Assembly (NCBI GenBank): GCA_905478555.1
Contig: CAJQIZ010000017.1
Span: 1 to 64,000, forward strand
DNA from: an uncultured Flavobacteriales bacterium
GTDB lineage: Bacteria; Bacteroidota; Bacteroidia; Flavobacteriales; BACL11
DNA: 64,000 bases
Direction: 5' to 3'
Part shown: positions 26,954 through 37,239 of the stretch, piece after piece
Numbering within the stretch: position 1 is the stretch's first letter
Layout: each line of letters opens with the position of its first letter
Notes under the pieces: model-generated
Seen by the model: only the letters and a program-made list of their open reading frames with translations
What the model was told of the DNA's origin: nothing
Databases searched by the model: none
Made by a program: the position numbers and the translations under genes

Positions 26954-29900
26954 CTACTGCACAATTAACTTCTTATTTATAATTCTATTTTTTGTTTCTA
27001 TCTCTAATAAGTAAATTCCTTTTGAAAATTTAGAGATATTAATTTGTTTTTCATTATCCCCTATCATCAATATTTCTGAATAAACTAACTCCCCAACAGA
27101 ATTCATAACTTTTAAAGTAGAGTTTTTATTTGTTGTATTATCCCACTTTATAGTGAAAATTCCAGTAGATGGATTTGGGTAAACAAAGATATTAGTAAAG
27201 AATAACTCATCTACTGATGTAGCACATGTGTCAACATACACCATAATATCTTCATTGGAAACACATCCATTAGAATCTATTGCTTTTAGTAAATATAAGA
27301 AATCTTGAGAAGGAGAAAGCTCTATTTGTTGATTTTGTCCAATTACTGCATTTTCAGAAAACCAATAATATTGATAAAAGCCTGTAGACCCCTCCAAAGT
27401 AATAGTATCACCTAAACAAATTTCTGCAGGACTAGATGAAGAACTAATGTTCAATGTTGGAGATTGAAAATAATTTAGAACAGTATTTACCAAACTATCA
27501 CAAGAGTTAGATGATATAAAAGTATTTAAATAACTTCCTGGAGTGACATATATATTAGAACCAACTACGATACTATCTCCTTCACAAATAAATTGACGAT
27601 TATAGGAAATAAAAGGCTGAATTTCTATATCATAATAGAAATAATAGTACTGATTACCAGCATTAGAAGATGTAATATTGACAGGTCCAATATTAAACGG
27701 ATATGCAATTGAGTTTCCACTTCCAGCATTGTTTCTGTATAATCCTGAATTCCCTCCGTTAATTCCTAACTCATAATCAACACCAACTGGAATAATAAAA
27801 TTAAAAACTAAATTTTGGGATCCTGGATAAACAGTATGAATAGATTCTTGTAACACTACTCCATTATCATCTCTCAACTCAAAGGTGACTATATTGGTAT
27901 CTGCAGAGTAAACTGTTGCAGATTTCAATAAACTTGTAACAGTTGCATCTAAAAGTAAATGGCCATTATAATTGCTATATGATCCAGTAATAGTATCTAT
28001 TAATCCACCACTAATTGTATTATAATTAGCTGAAATTATATTTAAATAAGTAGTCACCACACTATCACATCCATTTGAAGTTGCAAGTGTATCAGAATAA
28101 ACTCCTGAATTTAAATAAGTACTTATGCCAACAGTAATACTATCTCCAATACAAATAGTTTGTTGATTTGTTGAAGTAACAGTAAATATGTTAACTGAAG
28201 TTGTTACAATACTATCACATCCATTTATAGAGATTAATGTATCTGAATAATTTCCAGATGAATAATATGTACTTGTTCCAACCGAAACACTATCTCCTAA
28301 ACAGATAGTTTGGATATTAGAACTAGATCCTCCACTAATACTATCAACAATCAAAATAGTTGTAACTATACTATCGCATCCATGAATTGTAACTAAAGAA
28401 TCTGTATACATTCCAGTTGAGTCGTATATATTACCATTGAGAACATAAGTTTCTCCATTACAAATAGTTTGATTATTTGTATAAGAAGCATTCGGATAAA
28501 CTACCAAATTGGTAAACACTAAACTATCACATCCTATTGAGGAAATTAAGCTATCGGTATAAACCCCTGTTGTATTATATATATTCCCAGCAACTATAAT
28601 ATTTTCACCATCACAAATAGAATAGTTAGTTGGTTGTGAAGATTGTTTTACTTCAATATCATAAAAGAAATAATAATAATTTCCTCCAGCACTTGAAGAT
28701 GTTACTGCTGCTAATGAACTAAAATTATATGGATAAATTACTCCTGAATTATTTCTAAATAAGTTATTACTTGCACCATTTATTCCAATCTCATAATCCA
28801 ATCCAGCAGACATTAAATAATTAAAATATATTCTATGTCCTCCAGGAATAACATTAACAGTTGTATCATATAGTACATTTCCGTTATCATCTCTAATCTC
28901 AAAAGTTGATAAGGAAGTGTCAGCAGAATATATAACTGCAGAAACTAACTCTGATGGAATATAACAACTCAATTCTAAATTTTGCTGACCTGAATAGAAA
29001 CCACCACCTCCTAATATATTATTTGGAATACCTCCAAAAATTGCATTGAACTGAGAATAAATTGTTAAGTTAGTATGTACAATACTATCACATCCAATTG
29101 AACTTTGTATTGTATCGGAATAATTTCCATTAGAGTTATAAACTGAATTCCCTACAACAATACTATCTCCATCACAAATAGTTATATCCTGATAAGTTGG
29201 AGTCTGAACTGTAAGATTTGTAGTAATGATACTATCACAACCTGCAGAGTTGACTAAGGTGTCTATATATATTCCAGAAGTAGTATAATTATTAAATCCA
29301 ACAGCAACTAAATTCCCATCACAAATAGTCAGGTTATTAGTTACGTTAGATGCAGATACAGATAATACAGTTAAATTCGTAGAAATAATACTATCACAAC
29401 CGTTAAAAGCAAGTAAAGTATCAGAATAAAATCCTGTAGAATCATATGTGCTATTTCCCACTGTTATTGATAATCCGTTACAAATAGTATCTGTAATTGA
29501 TGTGTAGGAATTAGTAGCACTATCACAAACACAAGCATTGTGGAAACCAATATTTGTCCAATCATTTTGTGATAGAACTATCCATTGTGAATTAATAGGA
29601 TCAATTCCAGCAGCATTTGTCCAAGATGTATCTCCTTGAGATAGTGGACATTTCCTAACTAATGTATGGTTTCGTGTTGCAGCTCCAACCCCAGCAACAT
29701 CCCATCCTTGTCCTGGATCTGCATCCCAATCACCAATCCAATCCAAAATGACATATCCACCAGCTATTGGCCCAACAGGAGTTGTTGGTTCTGTACCGTA
29801 AACTAAAGCCATTCCATCATCACCATTACTTAAAGATCCATAATCCATATCAGCCTCCGCTATTATAAACGGATCAGCAGATGGATGAACAACAATATAA

Positions 29901-30532
29901 ACATCATGAGGCAATACTACAGATCCAGTATCAAAATCTACCCAAAACTCAAATACACCATTATAATTTGTTGAAGAACTATTTACCCTAGCAAAAGCAT
30001 AATTAGTTAAATCTACAGTATCAGAAGTTGGATTATATATTTCAAAATATTTATTATTTGAACTACCCTCCGCATATTCAGAAAAGTAAAGATTTTCAGA
30101 TGGAGGTAGTGGATATATACAACTTCCATCATCTATATTTGCCAAAAGATTATAATTTGTAGCTGTTGAATCTGTACATCCATATGTAGCAACAGAATTA
30201 ACAATAATTACTCCTTTCATTCCAGAATCAGCATGTGGCTGACATACATAATAATATGTTCTAGCAGAGTCTGCAATAAAATATCCACCAGGCGATCCAA
30301 GAGCAAAATAAAATCCTCCATTATAAGTTGTATCATTAGCACTCCATATAGATTCATCTACCTCAACAGCATTATGATATCCAAGAGATCCAAATTCAAC
30401 AGTATCTCCAAGATTAATAGTTACAGTATCTGGATCAAAAGTCATTCCAGCAGTATTAATTGTATGTACTTGTGAAAATAAAGTGAAGCAAGCAAATAAT
30501 AAAATAGATAAAAAATGTAATCGTAATTTCAT
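26954..30532 (-). CDS. 1193-aa secreted multidomain protein: plastocyanin-like cupredoxin, lamin-tail-like domain, eight CDSI-type repeats, two copies of an ~135-aa domain, PKD-like segment, T9SS type A sorting domain
   Basis: ORF track starts at 30577 but Met at 30532 precedes the signal peptide MKLRLHFLSILLFACFTLFSQ; ..GYHNAVEV..YYYVCQPHADSGM; LYFSEYAEGSSNNKYFEIYNPTSDTVDLTNY; FVYPNPSTGIFTIKW. Confidence 0.88.
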   Translation of the reverse strand: MKLRLHFLSILLFACFTLFSQVHTINTAGMTFDPDTVTINLGDTVEFGSLGYHNAVEVDESIWSANDTTYNGGFYFALGSPGGYFIADSARTYYYVCQPHADSGMKGVIIVNSVATYGCTDSTATNYNLLANIDDGSCIYPLPPSENLYFSEYAEGSSNNKYFEIYNPTSDTVDLTNYAFARVNSSSTNYNGVFEFWVDFDTGSVVLPHDVYIVVHPSADPFIIAEADMDYGSLSNGDDGMALVYGTEPTTPVGPIAGGYVILDWIGDWDADPGQGWDVAGVGAATRNHTLVRKCPLSQGDTSWTNAAGIDPINSQWIVLSQNDWTNIGFHNACVCDSATNSYTSITDTICNGLSITVGNSTYDSTGFYSDTLLAFNGCDSIISTNLTVLSVSASNVTNNLTICDGNLVAVGFNNYTTSGIYIDTLVNSAGCDSIITTNLTVQTPTYQDITICDGDSIVVGNSVYNSNGNYSDTIQSSIGCDSIVHTNLTIYSQFNAIFGGIPNNILGGGGFYSGQQNLELSCYIPSELVSAVIYSADTSLSTFEIRDDNGNVLYDTTVNVIPGGHRIYFNYLMSAGLDYEIGINGASNNLFRNNSGVIYPYNFSSLAAVTSSSAGGNYYYFFYDIEVKQSSQPTNYSICDGENIIVAGNIYNTTGVYTDSLISSIGCDSLVFTNLVVYPNASYTNNQTICNGETYVLNGNIYDSTGMYTDSLVTIHGCDSIVTTILIVDSISGGSSSNIQTICLGDSVSVGTSTYYSSGNYSDTLISINGCDSIVTTSVNIFTVTSTNQQTICIGDSITVGISTYLNSGVYSDTLATSNGCDSVVTTYLNIISANYNTISGGLIDTITGSYSNYNGHLLLDATVTSLLKSATVYSADTNIVTFELRDDNGVVLQESIHTVYPGSQNLVFNFIIPVGVDYELGINGGNSGLYRNNAGSGNSIAYPFNIGPVNITSSNAGNQYYYFYYDIEIQPFISYNRQFICEGDSIVVGSNIYVTPGSYLNTFISSNSCDSLVNTVLNYFQSPTLNISSSSSPAEICLGDTITLEGSTGFYQYYWFSENAVIGQNQQIELSPSQDFLYLLKAIDSNGCVSNEDIMVYVDTCATSVDELFFTNIFVYPNPSTGIFTIKWDNTTNKNSTLKVMNSVGELVYSEILMIGDNEKQINISKFSKGIYLLEIETKNRIINKKLIVQ

Positions 30533-30563
30533 AATATTAAGTTTTTTAGAGATGTAAAAGTAC

Positions 30564-30598
30564 AAAAAAAATCCCAATGATTTCTCAAAGGGATTTCT
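30564..30598 (-). terminator. Intrinsic terminator downstream of rny
   Basis: On minus strand: aaatccc-tttgagaaatcatt-gggattttttttt. Confidence 0.7.
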
Positions 30599-30626
30599 TT
30601 AACTAATAATTAAAACAAAGAACAAT

Positions 30627-32162
30627 TTACTTAGCGTATGATATCGCCCTAGTTTCTCTAATAACAGTAACCTTAACCTGTCCAGGATAAGTCATGTCAT
30701 TTTGTATTTTTTCAGATATCTGGAACGATAATTTTCCAGCATCTGCATCTGTAACTTTTTCACTTTCAACCACTACCCTAAGTTCTCTACCAGCTTGTAT
30801 TGCATAAGATTTTACAACCCCAGGAAATTCTAATGCAGTATCTTCTAATTCTTTAATTCTACTAATGTACGAATCTAATATTTGTCTCCTAGCACCTGGT
30901 CTAGCACCAGAAACCGCATCACAAACCTGAATAAGTGGAGAAATTAAAGAAGTCATTTCAATCTCATCATGGTGAGCTCCAATAGCATTACAAACATCTG
31001 CTTTTTCGCCATATTTTTCAGCCAATTGCATTCCTAAAATTGCGTGAGGAGTCTCTGCATTATCTTCAGGAACCTTACCAATATCGTGTAACAAACCTGC
31101 TCTCTTAGCCGCTTTACTATCTAAACCTAATTCGGCAGCCATTGTAGCACAAAGGTTTGCTGTTTCTCTACTATGTTGTAATAAATTTTGACCGTAAGAA
31201 GATCTGTATCTCATTCTACCAACCATTCTGATTAATTCAGGGTGTAAACCATGAATTCCTAAATCGATAGTAGTTTTCTTACCTATTTCAATAATTTCAT
31301 CCTCTATCTCTTTTCTGGTTTTTTTAACTACTTCTTCAATTCTAGCAGGATGAATTCTACCATCTGTAACCAACTTATGAAGTGCAAGACGCGCAATTTC
31401 TCTTCTTACAGAATCAAAACAAGAAATAATAATTGCTTCTGGAGTATCGTCTACGATAACATCTACACCAGTAGCCTCTTCAAAAGCACGAATATTCCTT
31501 CCCTCTCTTCCGATAATCATACCTTTTATTGCATCTGATTCAATATTAAATACTGAAACTGCATTTTCAACAGCATGTTCAGTAGCAGTTCTTTGTATAG
31601 TTTGTATAACAATCTTTTTTGCTTCCTGATTAGCTGTCAATTTCGCCTCTTCAATTGTATCCTGAATAATAGATAAAGCCTCAGTTTTAGCTTCATCTTT
31701 CAAGGTATCTACTAATTCTTTTTTAGCTTGTTCGGCACTTAGGTTTGAAATAACCTCTAACTGTTGAATCTGTCTTTGTTTAGCAGAATCTACTTCTTCT
31801 TGTTTTTTATGAAGAATTTCTTTTTGTTTCCCCACAACTATTTTTTCATCCGAAAGTTCTTTGTCCTTACGGTTCATTTCTCCTAGTCTTTGGTTTAACT
31901 TTGTCTCTTTCTCCTTTACTCTAGCAGAAGCTTTATTTATATCTTTATTTTTTTCGTTTATTGATTTTTCATGTGCTGATTTTAATTCGATAAACTTTTC
32001 TTTTGCTTGTAGTATCTTTTCTTTTTTTATTCTTTCGGCTTCTTTCTTTGCATCTTCAATAATAGTATTGTTTTTTGAAGAATTAATATTTTTTAACACA
32101 AAGAATGAAATTAAAGCACCTGCTAAAAGTGCAATTATTCCAATAATTATTGTTGCTTCCAT
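30627..32162 (-). CDS. rny: Ribonuclease Y
   Basis: N-terminal TM + coiled coil; KH domain [33 protein letters not shown] domain [10 protein letters not shown]. Confidence 0.96.
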   Translation of the reverse strand: MEATIIIGIIALLAGALISFFVLKNINSSKNNTIIEDAKKEAERIKKEKILQAKEKFIELKSAHEKSINEKNKDINKASARVKEKETKLNQRLGEMNRKDKELSDEKIVVGKQKEILHKKQEEVDSAKQRQIQQLEVISNLSAEQAKKELVDTLKDEAKTEALSIIQDTIEEAKLTANQEAKKIVIQTIQRTATEHAVENAVSVFNIESDAIKGMIIGREGRNIRAFEEATGVDVIVDDTPEAIIISCFDSVRREIARLALHKLVTDGRIHPARIEEVVKKTRKEIEDEIIEIGKKTTIDLGIHGLHPELIRMVGRMRYRSSYGQNLLQHSRETANLCATMAAELGLDSKAAKRAGLLHDIGKVPEDNAETPHAILGMQLAEKYGEKADVCNAIGAHHDEIEMTSLISPLIQVCDAVSGARPGARRQILDSYISRIKELEDTALEFPGVVKSYAIQAGRELRVVVESEKVTDADAGKLSFQISEKIQNDMTYPGQVKVTVIRETRAISYAK

Positions 32163-32194
32163 TTTTTTTATTTTAAATTGGTTAATAAAAAACC

Positions 32195-32350
32195 CACACT
32201 AGTTCTGTTAAATTCCTAATAAAATAGGGATAAAGATGCCGAACAATCTCAAAAGTCCACTGTCCTCCAATAGGAGAAACCCAAAGGGTTGAGGCCTGTT
32301 TTTAAAAATTCGAGTCATACTCTAATTTCTTAACTGTTGAATTTAACAAT
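32195..32350 (-). ncRNA. ssrS: 6S RNA, 6S-Flavo type (candidate)
   Basis: 228-nt gap between zapA and rny; minus-strand closing stem GTTAAATTC (32339-32347) / GAATTTAAC (32207-32215); internal hairpins ctcaa...ttgag and ctcc-tatt-ggag; poly-U run ~32185-32190. Confidence 0.75.
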
Positions 32351-32389
32351 TATAACTAATGCGGGTAATTAATTTTTTATGTAAAAGAA

Positions 32390-32671
32390 CTATATAATTT
32401 TTGATAAAGCAGATTCGATACTATCTAGTTTCAACTGAACATCTTTATTGTCTTTACTAGTGGAATTACTTACAGATTCAAATTTAGTAGCTATCTCTAT
32501 TAAACACATAGCAAGTAAATCTTGCCTATCTTTAATAGCATAATTTTTCTCATAAAACTTTAGTCGTTCTTCAATCTTTTTAACAGATTTACGAATATTT
32601 TCTTCCGCATCTCTATTTATGGTCATAGGATAAGTCCTATTTGCAATATTTATTTTAATGTTTAACGACAT
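32390..32671 (-). CDS. zapA: Cell division protein ZapA
   Basis: MSLNIKINIANRTYPMTINRDAEENIRKSVKKIEERLKFYEKNYAIKDRQDLLAMCLIE. Confidence 0.88.
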   Translation of the reverse strand: MSLNIKINIANRTYPMTINRDAEENIRKSVKKIEERLKFYEKNYAIKDRQDLLAMCLIEIATKFESVSNSTSKDNKDVQLKLDSIESALSKII

Positions 32672-32693
32672 AATCTAATATTATCTTCTGTAT

Positions 32694-32978
32694 CTACTTG
32701 TTCAAAAGTGCAATGCACTTGTCTATCTCCCGCACGTACTCATTTATTTTTTGTCGACTTTCTTTATTTTTCTCTACATCCTGAGTAACTATCGACTTTG
32801 TTATTCTTAATAAATTTATTTTTTCTTCTAACCTTTTAATTTCCTCTTTTCTTTCAGATAAATCTGATTTTAAAACTAAATTCTGACTCAGAATTTCCTC
32901 TTTTTCTTTCCTAACAGAATCGTACAATGATATAATTTTCAGTACTTTTTTCTCTATATTTATTACTACTTTATTCAT
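32694..32978 (-). CDS. Small coiled-coil protein upstream of zapA (unknown function)
   Basis: 94 aa, heptad-rich: SEEKEEILSQNLVLKSDLSERKEEIKRLEEKINLLR-like sequence; conserved position next to zapA. Confidence 0.75.
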   Translation of the reverse strand: MNKVVINIEKKVLKIISLYDSVRKEKEEILSQNLVLKSDLSERKEEIKRLEEKINLLRITKSIVTQDVEKNKESRQKINEYVREIDKCIALLNK

Positions 32979-32993
32979 AAACTTTAATTGTTA

Positions 32994-33044
32994 CAAACTT
33001 ATATATTTTAAGTCAATTTTTAACACTTATTGATGTTATATTTG
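32994..33044. promoter_or_regulatory. Divergent promoter pair: TAAGTTTG (-, 32994-33001) and TATATTTG (+, 33037-33044)
   Basis: TAnnTTTG matches facing outward between divergent genes 32978(-) and 33067(+). Confidence 0.5.
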
Positions 33045-33066
33045 TAAATCTTTTAATAAAATATTG

Positions 33067-34764
33067 ATGAAAAAACTTTTAGCACTTCTATTCACCCTTA
33101 TATCAGTAAGTTCGTTCTCTCAGAATTACATTTCTCCATTTGACTTTCCACTATACCTTTCAGGTACATTTGGAGAATTAAGAAGTAATCATTTTCATTC
33201 AGGAATTGATATAAAAACAGAAAGTGTAGAAGGAAAGAAAATTTACGCAATTGAAGATGGATACATTAGCAGAATTAAAATATCTACTTGGGGATATGGA
33301 AGAGTACTGTATATAGTTCATCCTAAAACAGGACACACATCAGTATATGCGCATATGCAACAATTTAATAATGAAATTGAAAAAATCATTAAGAAAGAAC
33401 AATACAGAAAAGAAAGTTTTGAAGTGAACTTCTATCCTATCAAAAACACTATCTTAGTAAGTCAAGGGGAGGTAATCGGATTGTCAGGAAATTCAGGAGG
33501 TAGCGGTGGACCTCATCTACATTTTGAAATAAGAGATACTAAAACAGAACACGCTTTAAATCCTCTAGAATATGGATTTGAGGTACTGGACAATATAAAT
33601 CCTATACTCTCTGAAATAAAAATATATCCTCATAAAAACTCCTCTGTAAATAACAAAAGTATAGGACTAAAAATACCACTAATTAAAAAAGATGGAAACT
33701 ATCAACTCCAGTCAGAATCAACCATTAAAGTAAATGGAGATGTTTCTTTTGGAATAAGTACTTTTGATAGACAAAATGGAGCTCCTTATAATAAAAATGG
33801 AGTTTATTCTATAAAAATGTATTCTGATGATCAGTTAATACACCATTTTGAAGTAGACGAGCTTAGTTTTTCAGAAAAAAAATTCATAAATTCTCATATA
33901 GATTATAAAGAATACTCCGATAACAATATTCGATTTAATAGATGTTTTTCGCTTCCCTACAATAAACTATCCAACTATAAACTAAATTTAAACAAAGGTA
34001 TTTTAAGTTTTAAGGATACTTTAATTCATCAAATTAAATTTGAAGTAAGTGATATTGAAGGAAATACTTCTGTAATTCAATTTGAAGTTCAGTCGCAAAC
34101 ATCTTCCCCTAATTTTGAACAGATTGATAATGGAGACATCTGCTTATATGATGAAGCTATGGTGTTTGAACGAATTGATTTTAAAGCTCATATACCCGCT
34201 TATTCCTTATATGAAGATTGTTATTTAAATTATTCTGTAGGATTAAAAACAGATAATACATTATCTAGAATCTATCATTTTATGAATAAAAATATCCCTT
34301 TACATAAAGAGATTGTAATAACTATAAAAGATAGGGTTCCTGAAAGAATAAGAGAAAAAAGTTATATTGCAATAGAAAGAGAAGATGGAAGTTTTAAATA
34401 CAAAGGGAAAACCTGGAAAGATGGGGATATACTGGCAAAAACTATAGAATTTGGTGCATTTGCTATTGTAGCTGACACTTTAAACCCTATTATCTCTAAT
34501 TATAATTACAATTTCACATATAATATAACTGATAATTACTGGGGAAATATTTCAGTAAAAATAGCAGATAATGAAAGTGGAATTTCTTTTTATAGAGGTG
34601 AAGTAGATGGAAAATGGGTTTTAATGGAATATGACTATAAGTCTGATCTGTTGATTTATTATATAGAAAGAGAGAAAATGAAAAAAGGAGAACACACTTT
34701 AAGAGTAGTGGTAAAAGATAAACTAAATAATAAAACTACTTTTACTAAAAAGTTTAATTACTAA
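33067..34764 (+). CDS. M23 family metallopeptidase
   Basis: LRSNHFHSGIDIKT; HTSVYAHMQ; GPHLHFEIRD; ORF track start 33064 is a TTG directly preceding the ATG. Confidence 0.9.
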   Translation: MKKLLALLFTLISVSSFSQNYISPFDFPLYLSGTFGELRSNHFHSGIDIKTESVEGKKIYAIEDGYISRIKISTWGYGRVLYIVHPKTGHTSVYAHMQQFNNEIEKIIKKEQYRKESFEVNFYPIKNTILVSQGEVIGLSGNSGGSGGPHLHFEIRDTKTEHALNPLEYGFEVLDNINPILSEIKIYPHKNSSVNNKSIGLKIPLIKKDGNYQLQSESTIKVNGDVSFGISTFDRQNGAPYNKNGVYSIKMYSDDQLIHHFEVDELSFSEKKFINSHIDYKEYSDNNIRFNRCFSLPYNKLSNYKLNLNKGILSFKDTLIHQIKFEVSDIEGNTSVIQFEVQSQTSSPNFEQIDNGDICLYDEAMVFERIDFKAHIPAYSLYEDCYLNYSVGLKTDNTLSRIYHFMNKNIPLHKEIVITIKDRVPERIREKSYIAIEREDGSFKYKGKTWKDGDILAKTIEFGAFAIVADTLNPIISNYNYNFTYNITDNYWGNISVKIADNESGISFYRGEVDGKWVLMEYDYKSDLLIYYIEREKMKKGEHTLRVVVKDKLNNKTTFTKKFNY

Positions 34765-34851
34765 TATTTAGACCAAATTGCTAATGTTTTTCCTTTCATA
34801 TCACAAAGATTAATATAATACACTATCTCTATTAACATGCAAGATTAAAAT

Positions 34852-35451
34852 CTATTTATTTTTTAAATTATCCTTTGCAAATTGCTCCATAAATTTCTTT
34901 AAATCGAAACTAACTTCAGAATATACTTTTATCAATTCCTCTTCTGTTCCTTTTGCTTTTGCAGGGTCAGGGAAACTATTGTGTATCATTTTTGCAGAAG
35001 AAGGGAAAACAGGACAAATTTCCTTTGCATTGTCGCAAACCGTAATTACAAAATTGAATTCAATGTCTTTGTATTCATCTATATTATTAGATGTATTTGA
35101 TGAGATATCTATTCCTTCCAAAGCCATCACCTTTACCGAATAAGGATTTACTTTTTCTGGTTTTGTACCTGCAGAGTAGACCTCAATATTGTTAGATGTA
35201 AAATGTTTTAACCAGGCATCTGCTATTTGTGATCGGCAAGAATTCCCTGTACATAATATCAATACTTTTTTCGTCTGTTTTTTCTTTTTCACAAACTTCA
35301 TAAAGTCTCTATCTTTATCATTACTCATACCTGCGACTAAAAATGATTTATCATCTTCTTCAGAAAAAGTACCTGGTGCATCTGCTCTTTCTAAAAAGTC
35401 TTCTATATCAGGATCTTCTTGCCACTTATTTTCTTTTTTTTCTTTAGTCAT
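34852..35451 (-). CDS. Arsenate reductase/low-molecular-weight phosphatase-like protein with ~60-aa N-terminal extension
   Basis: KKVLILCTGNSCRSQIADAWLKHF P-loop; VITVCDNAKEICPVFP; extension MTKEKKENKWQEDPDIEDFLERADAPG... Confidence 0.85.
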   Translation of the reverse strand: MTKEKKENKWQEDPDIEDFLERADAPGTFSEEDDKSFLVAGMSNDKDRDFMKFVKKKKQTKKVLILCTGNSCRSQIADAWLKHFTSNNIEVYSAGTKPEKVNPYSVKVMALEGIDISSNTSNNIDEYKDIEFNFVITVCDNAKEICPVFPSSAKMIHNSFPDPAKAKGTEEELIKVYSEVSFDLKKFMEQFAKDNLKNK

Positions 35452-35487
35452 TTGTTTCTATTCTAATTTAGATATTTACTAAATAAA

Positions 35488-37236
35488 TTACTCTACTATT
35501 ATTTTCTTTTCTACAGTTCCATCATCATAAATAAAGAAAAGAGTGGCATTAAAATCAATGTTAACCTCTCTCCCTAATACATCACAAACCTTTATTAGTT
35601 TTTTATTTATAGAAGTTGGTGAATCTATAATTCCAGAAATAGTAGAATATTCGTAAAATTCATATTCTGCTCTTTCAGGAGAAAGCATCATAGCATCATT
35701 ATTCTGAGACTTAATATAAAACTTTACATTTGTATTTCCTACAAAAGGCATTACAATAGAATAAACTCCATCATTTGCATTAACATCTCCATTTATTCCA
35801 TCATCATTCATTATAAAAGATTGAAACTTAGAATTGTACTGTGATGTAGTAGCCATCAATTCTACTACAGAAGCATTAAAAACGGAAGTAGTCAATAAAT
35901 TATTACTTACATTTACTGAAGAAACTAAAGGAGGAGTCAATGAAATTTCTGGATGAGATAACAAATATTGTTTTCTGGCATCAATGGTAGACATAATTCC
36001 TCCAAACCCCCAAGATGTAAATATAGAAGATTCTACATTGTTATAATAATCATTCATATTAAATCCTTTATTAACATCTGTAGATGCAGCATTAGAAACT
36101 AAAGATTGTAAATTATTTATTTTCATTCTGACATCTGCCGTGTCTAGAGATTCATTAATAACCGTTCTCATATGAGCTGTATACTGCTTTCTGTATTGTG
36201 AGTTAGAAAACAAAAGTTCTGTTAAAGGTCTTCCATCTGAAGAGTTCTCTCCAAAATAAGGATTATATTCGTAAACTGATGAGGGATTAAAATAGGAGAA
36301 ACCCATAATAGCTCCAACAAAACTTTCACTCAAGTCCCATGGAATCATATTAAATAAACCATCTTTAGTTTGATATAAATAATAATTATGAATATAATAT
36401 CCATTGTAAGTATCTAAGTTAGAGACAACCTGATTTACAGCAAATGCCCAAAGAGTTCTATCAACATTTAGTATACTATCAATATCTTGAGGAGTTAGGT
36501 TTATGGCTTTAATTAGATCCATTAACTCTTCCCAACCATTATCACTTTTTATGGTATAACTGTTATAATAAGATGTGCTGTCTTCTCCTAACCATTTTAA
36601 GTTTGGTTCTCCACTAGGTGGAGATCCTGCTGTATCACAAAACATACCACTAGGGTCGCATTTAAAGAGTACCCCAGATTTTTCATCAAAATGTTTTTTA
36701 ACAAACTGCTTATTAATAGATTCAGTATTTACATACAAGCCTAAATAATTTCCCTGTACATATAATTTATTCAAGTTTATCTCAGGTGTAGGTAAGTAAT
36801 TTTTATAAATTTGAGAAGCAGAAAATTCCTTTACAAAAGTTGGATCCATCCAAGCATTTGCTAGTTTCACTTTCTTTTTTCCTACTAATTTTTGTCCCGC
36901 AATCCAATAGTTGAAATCTAAATTATAAGGTACTTTTGGATTACTATTATCGTTTGGTAAACAGAAAGTAGAGTTTCCTTTATACCTAACACCTACACTA
37001 TCATAAGAAATCCCATTCAAGGTAAGTGTGGCTGGAATCCTGTAAGAAGGGTCTGTAAAAAAAGCATCTACTAGAATACTATGATAATTTGAATCTTGAA
37101 AATCAACATATATAGATCTCAGAGAATCTTTATCGAATAAACCCCCAGGAGATTCGTATGCAACTTGAGGATTATAAAGGGTTTGTCCAAAAATTGAAAA
37201 TAATAAAAAACTTAAAAATATTATTTTCCAATTCAT
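35488..37236 (-). CDS. CotH kinase family protein, C-terminal FIYDDGTVEKKIIVE tail (T9SS-like variant)
   Basis: Signal peptide; GLYVNTESINKQFVKKHF; IPWDLSESFVG; CotH-like organisation. Confidence 0.85.
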   Translation of the reverse strand: MNWKIIFLSFLLFSIFGQTLYNPQVAYESPGGLFDKDSLRSIYVDFQDSNYHSILVDAFFTDPSYRIPATLTLNGISYDSVGVRYKGNSTFCLPNDNSNPKVPYNLDFNYWIAGQKLVGKKKVKLANAWMDPTFVKEFSASQIYKNYLPTPEINLNKLYVQGNYLGLYVNTESINKQFVKKHFDEKSGVLFKCDPSGMFCDTAGSPPSGEPNLKWLGEDSTSYYNSYTIKSDNGWEELMDLIKAINLTPQDIDSILNVDRTLWAFAVNQVVSNLDTYNGYYIHNYYLYQTKDGLFNMIPWDLSESFVGAIMGFSYFNPSSVYEYNPYFGENSSDGRPLTELLFSNSQYRKQYTAHMRTVINESLDTADVRMKINNLQSLVSNAASTDVNKGFNMNDYYNNVESSIFTSWGFGGIMSTIDARKQYLLSHPEISLTPPLVSSVNVSNNLLTTSVFNASVVELMATTSQYNSKFQSFIMNDDGINGDVNANDGVYSIVMPFVGNTNVKFYIKSQNNDAMMLSPERAEYEFYEYSTISGIIDSPTSINKKLIKVCDVLGREVNIDFNATLFFIYDDGTVEKKIIVE

Positions 37237-37239
37237 AAT

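Noticed and set aside
27450-29510. CRISPR-like periodic DNA similarity
   Set aside because: Period (~145-150 bp) and degeneracy follow coding repeats in one long ORF; no short identical repeats with unique spacers
31861-32202. 113-aa plus-strand ORF opposite the rny coiled coil
   Set aside because: Phe/Ser-rich antisense translation of a Lys/Glu-rich coiled coil
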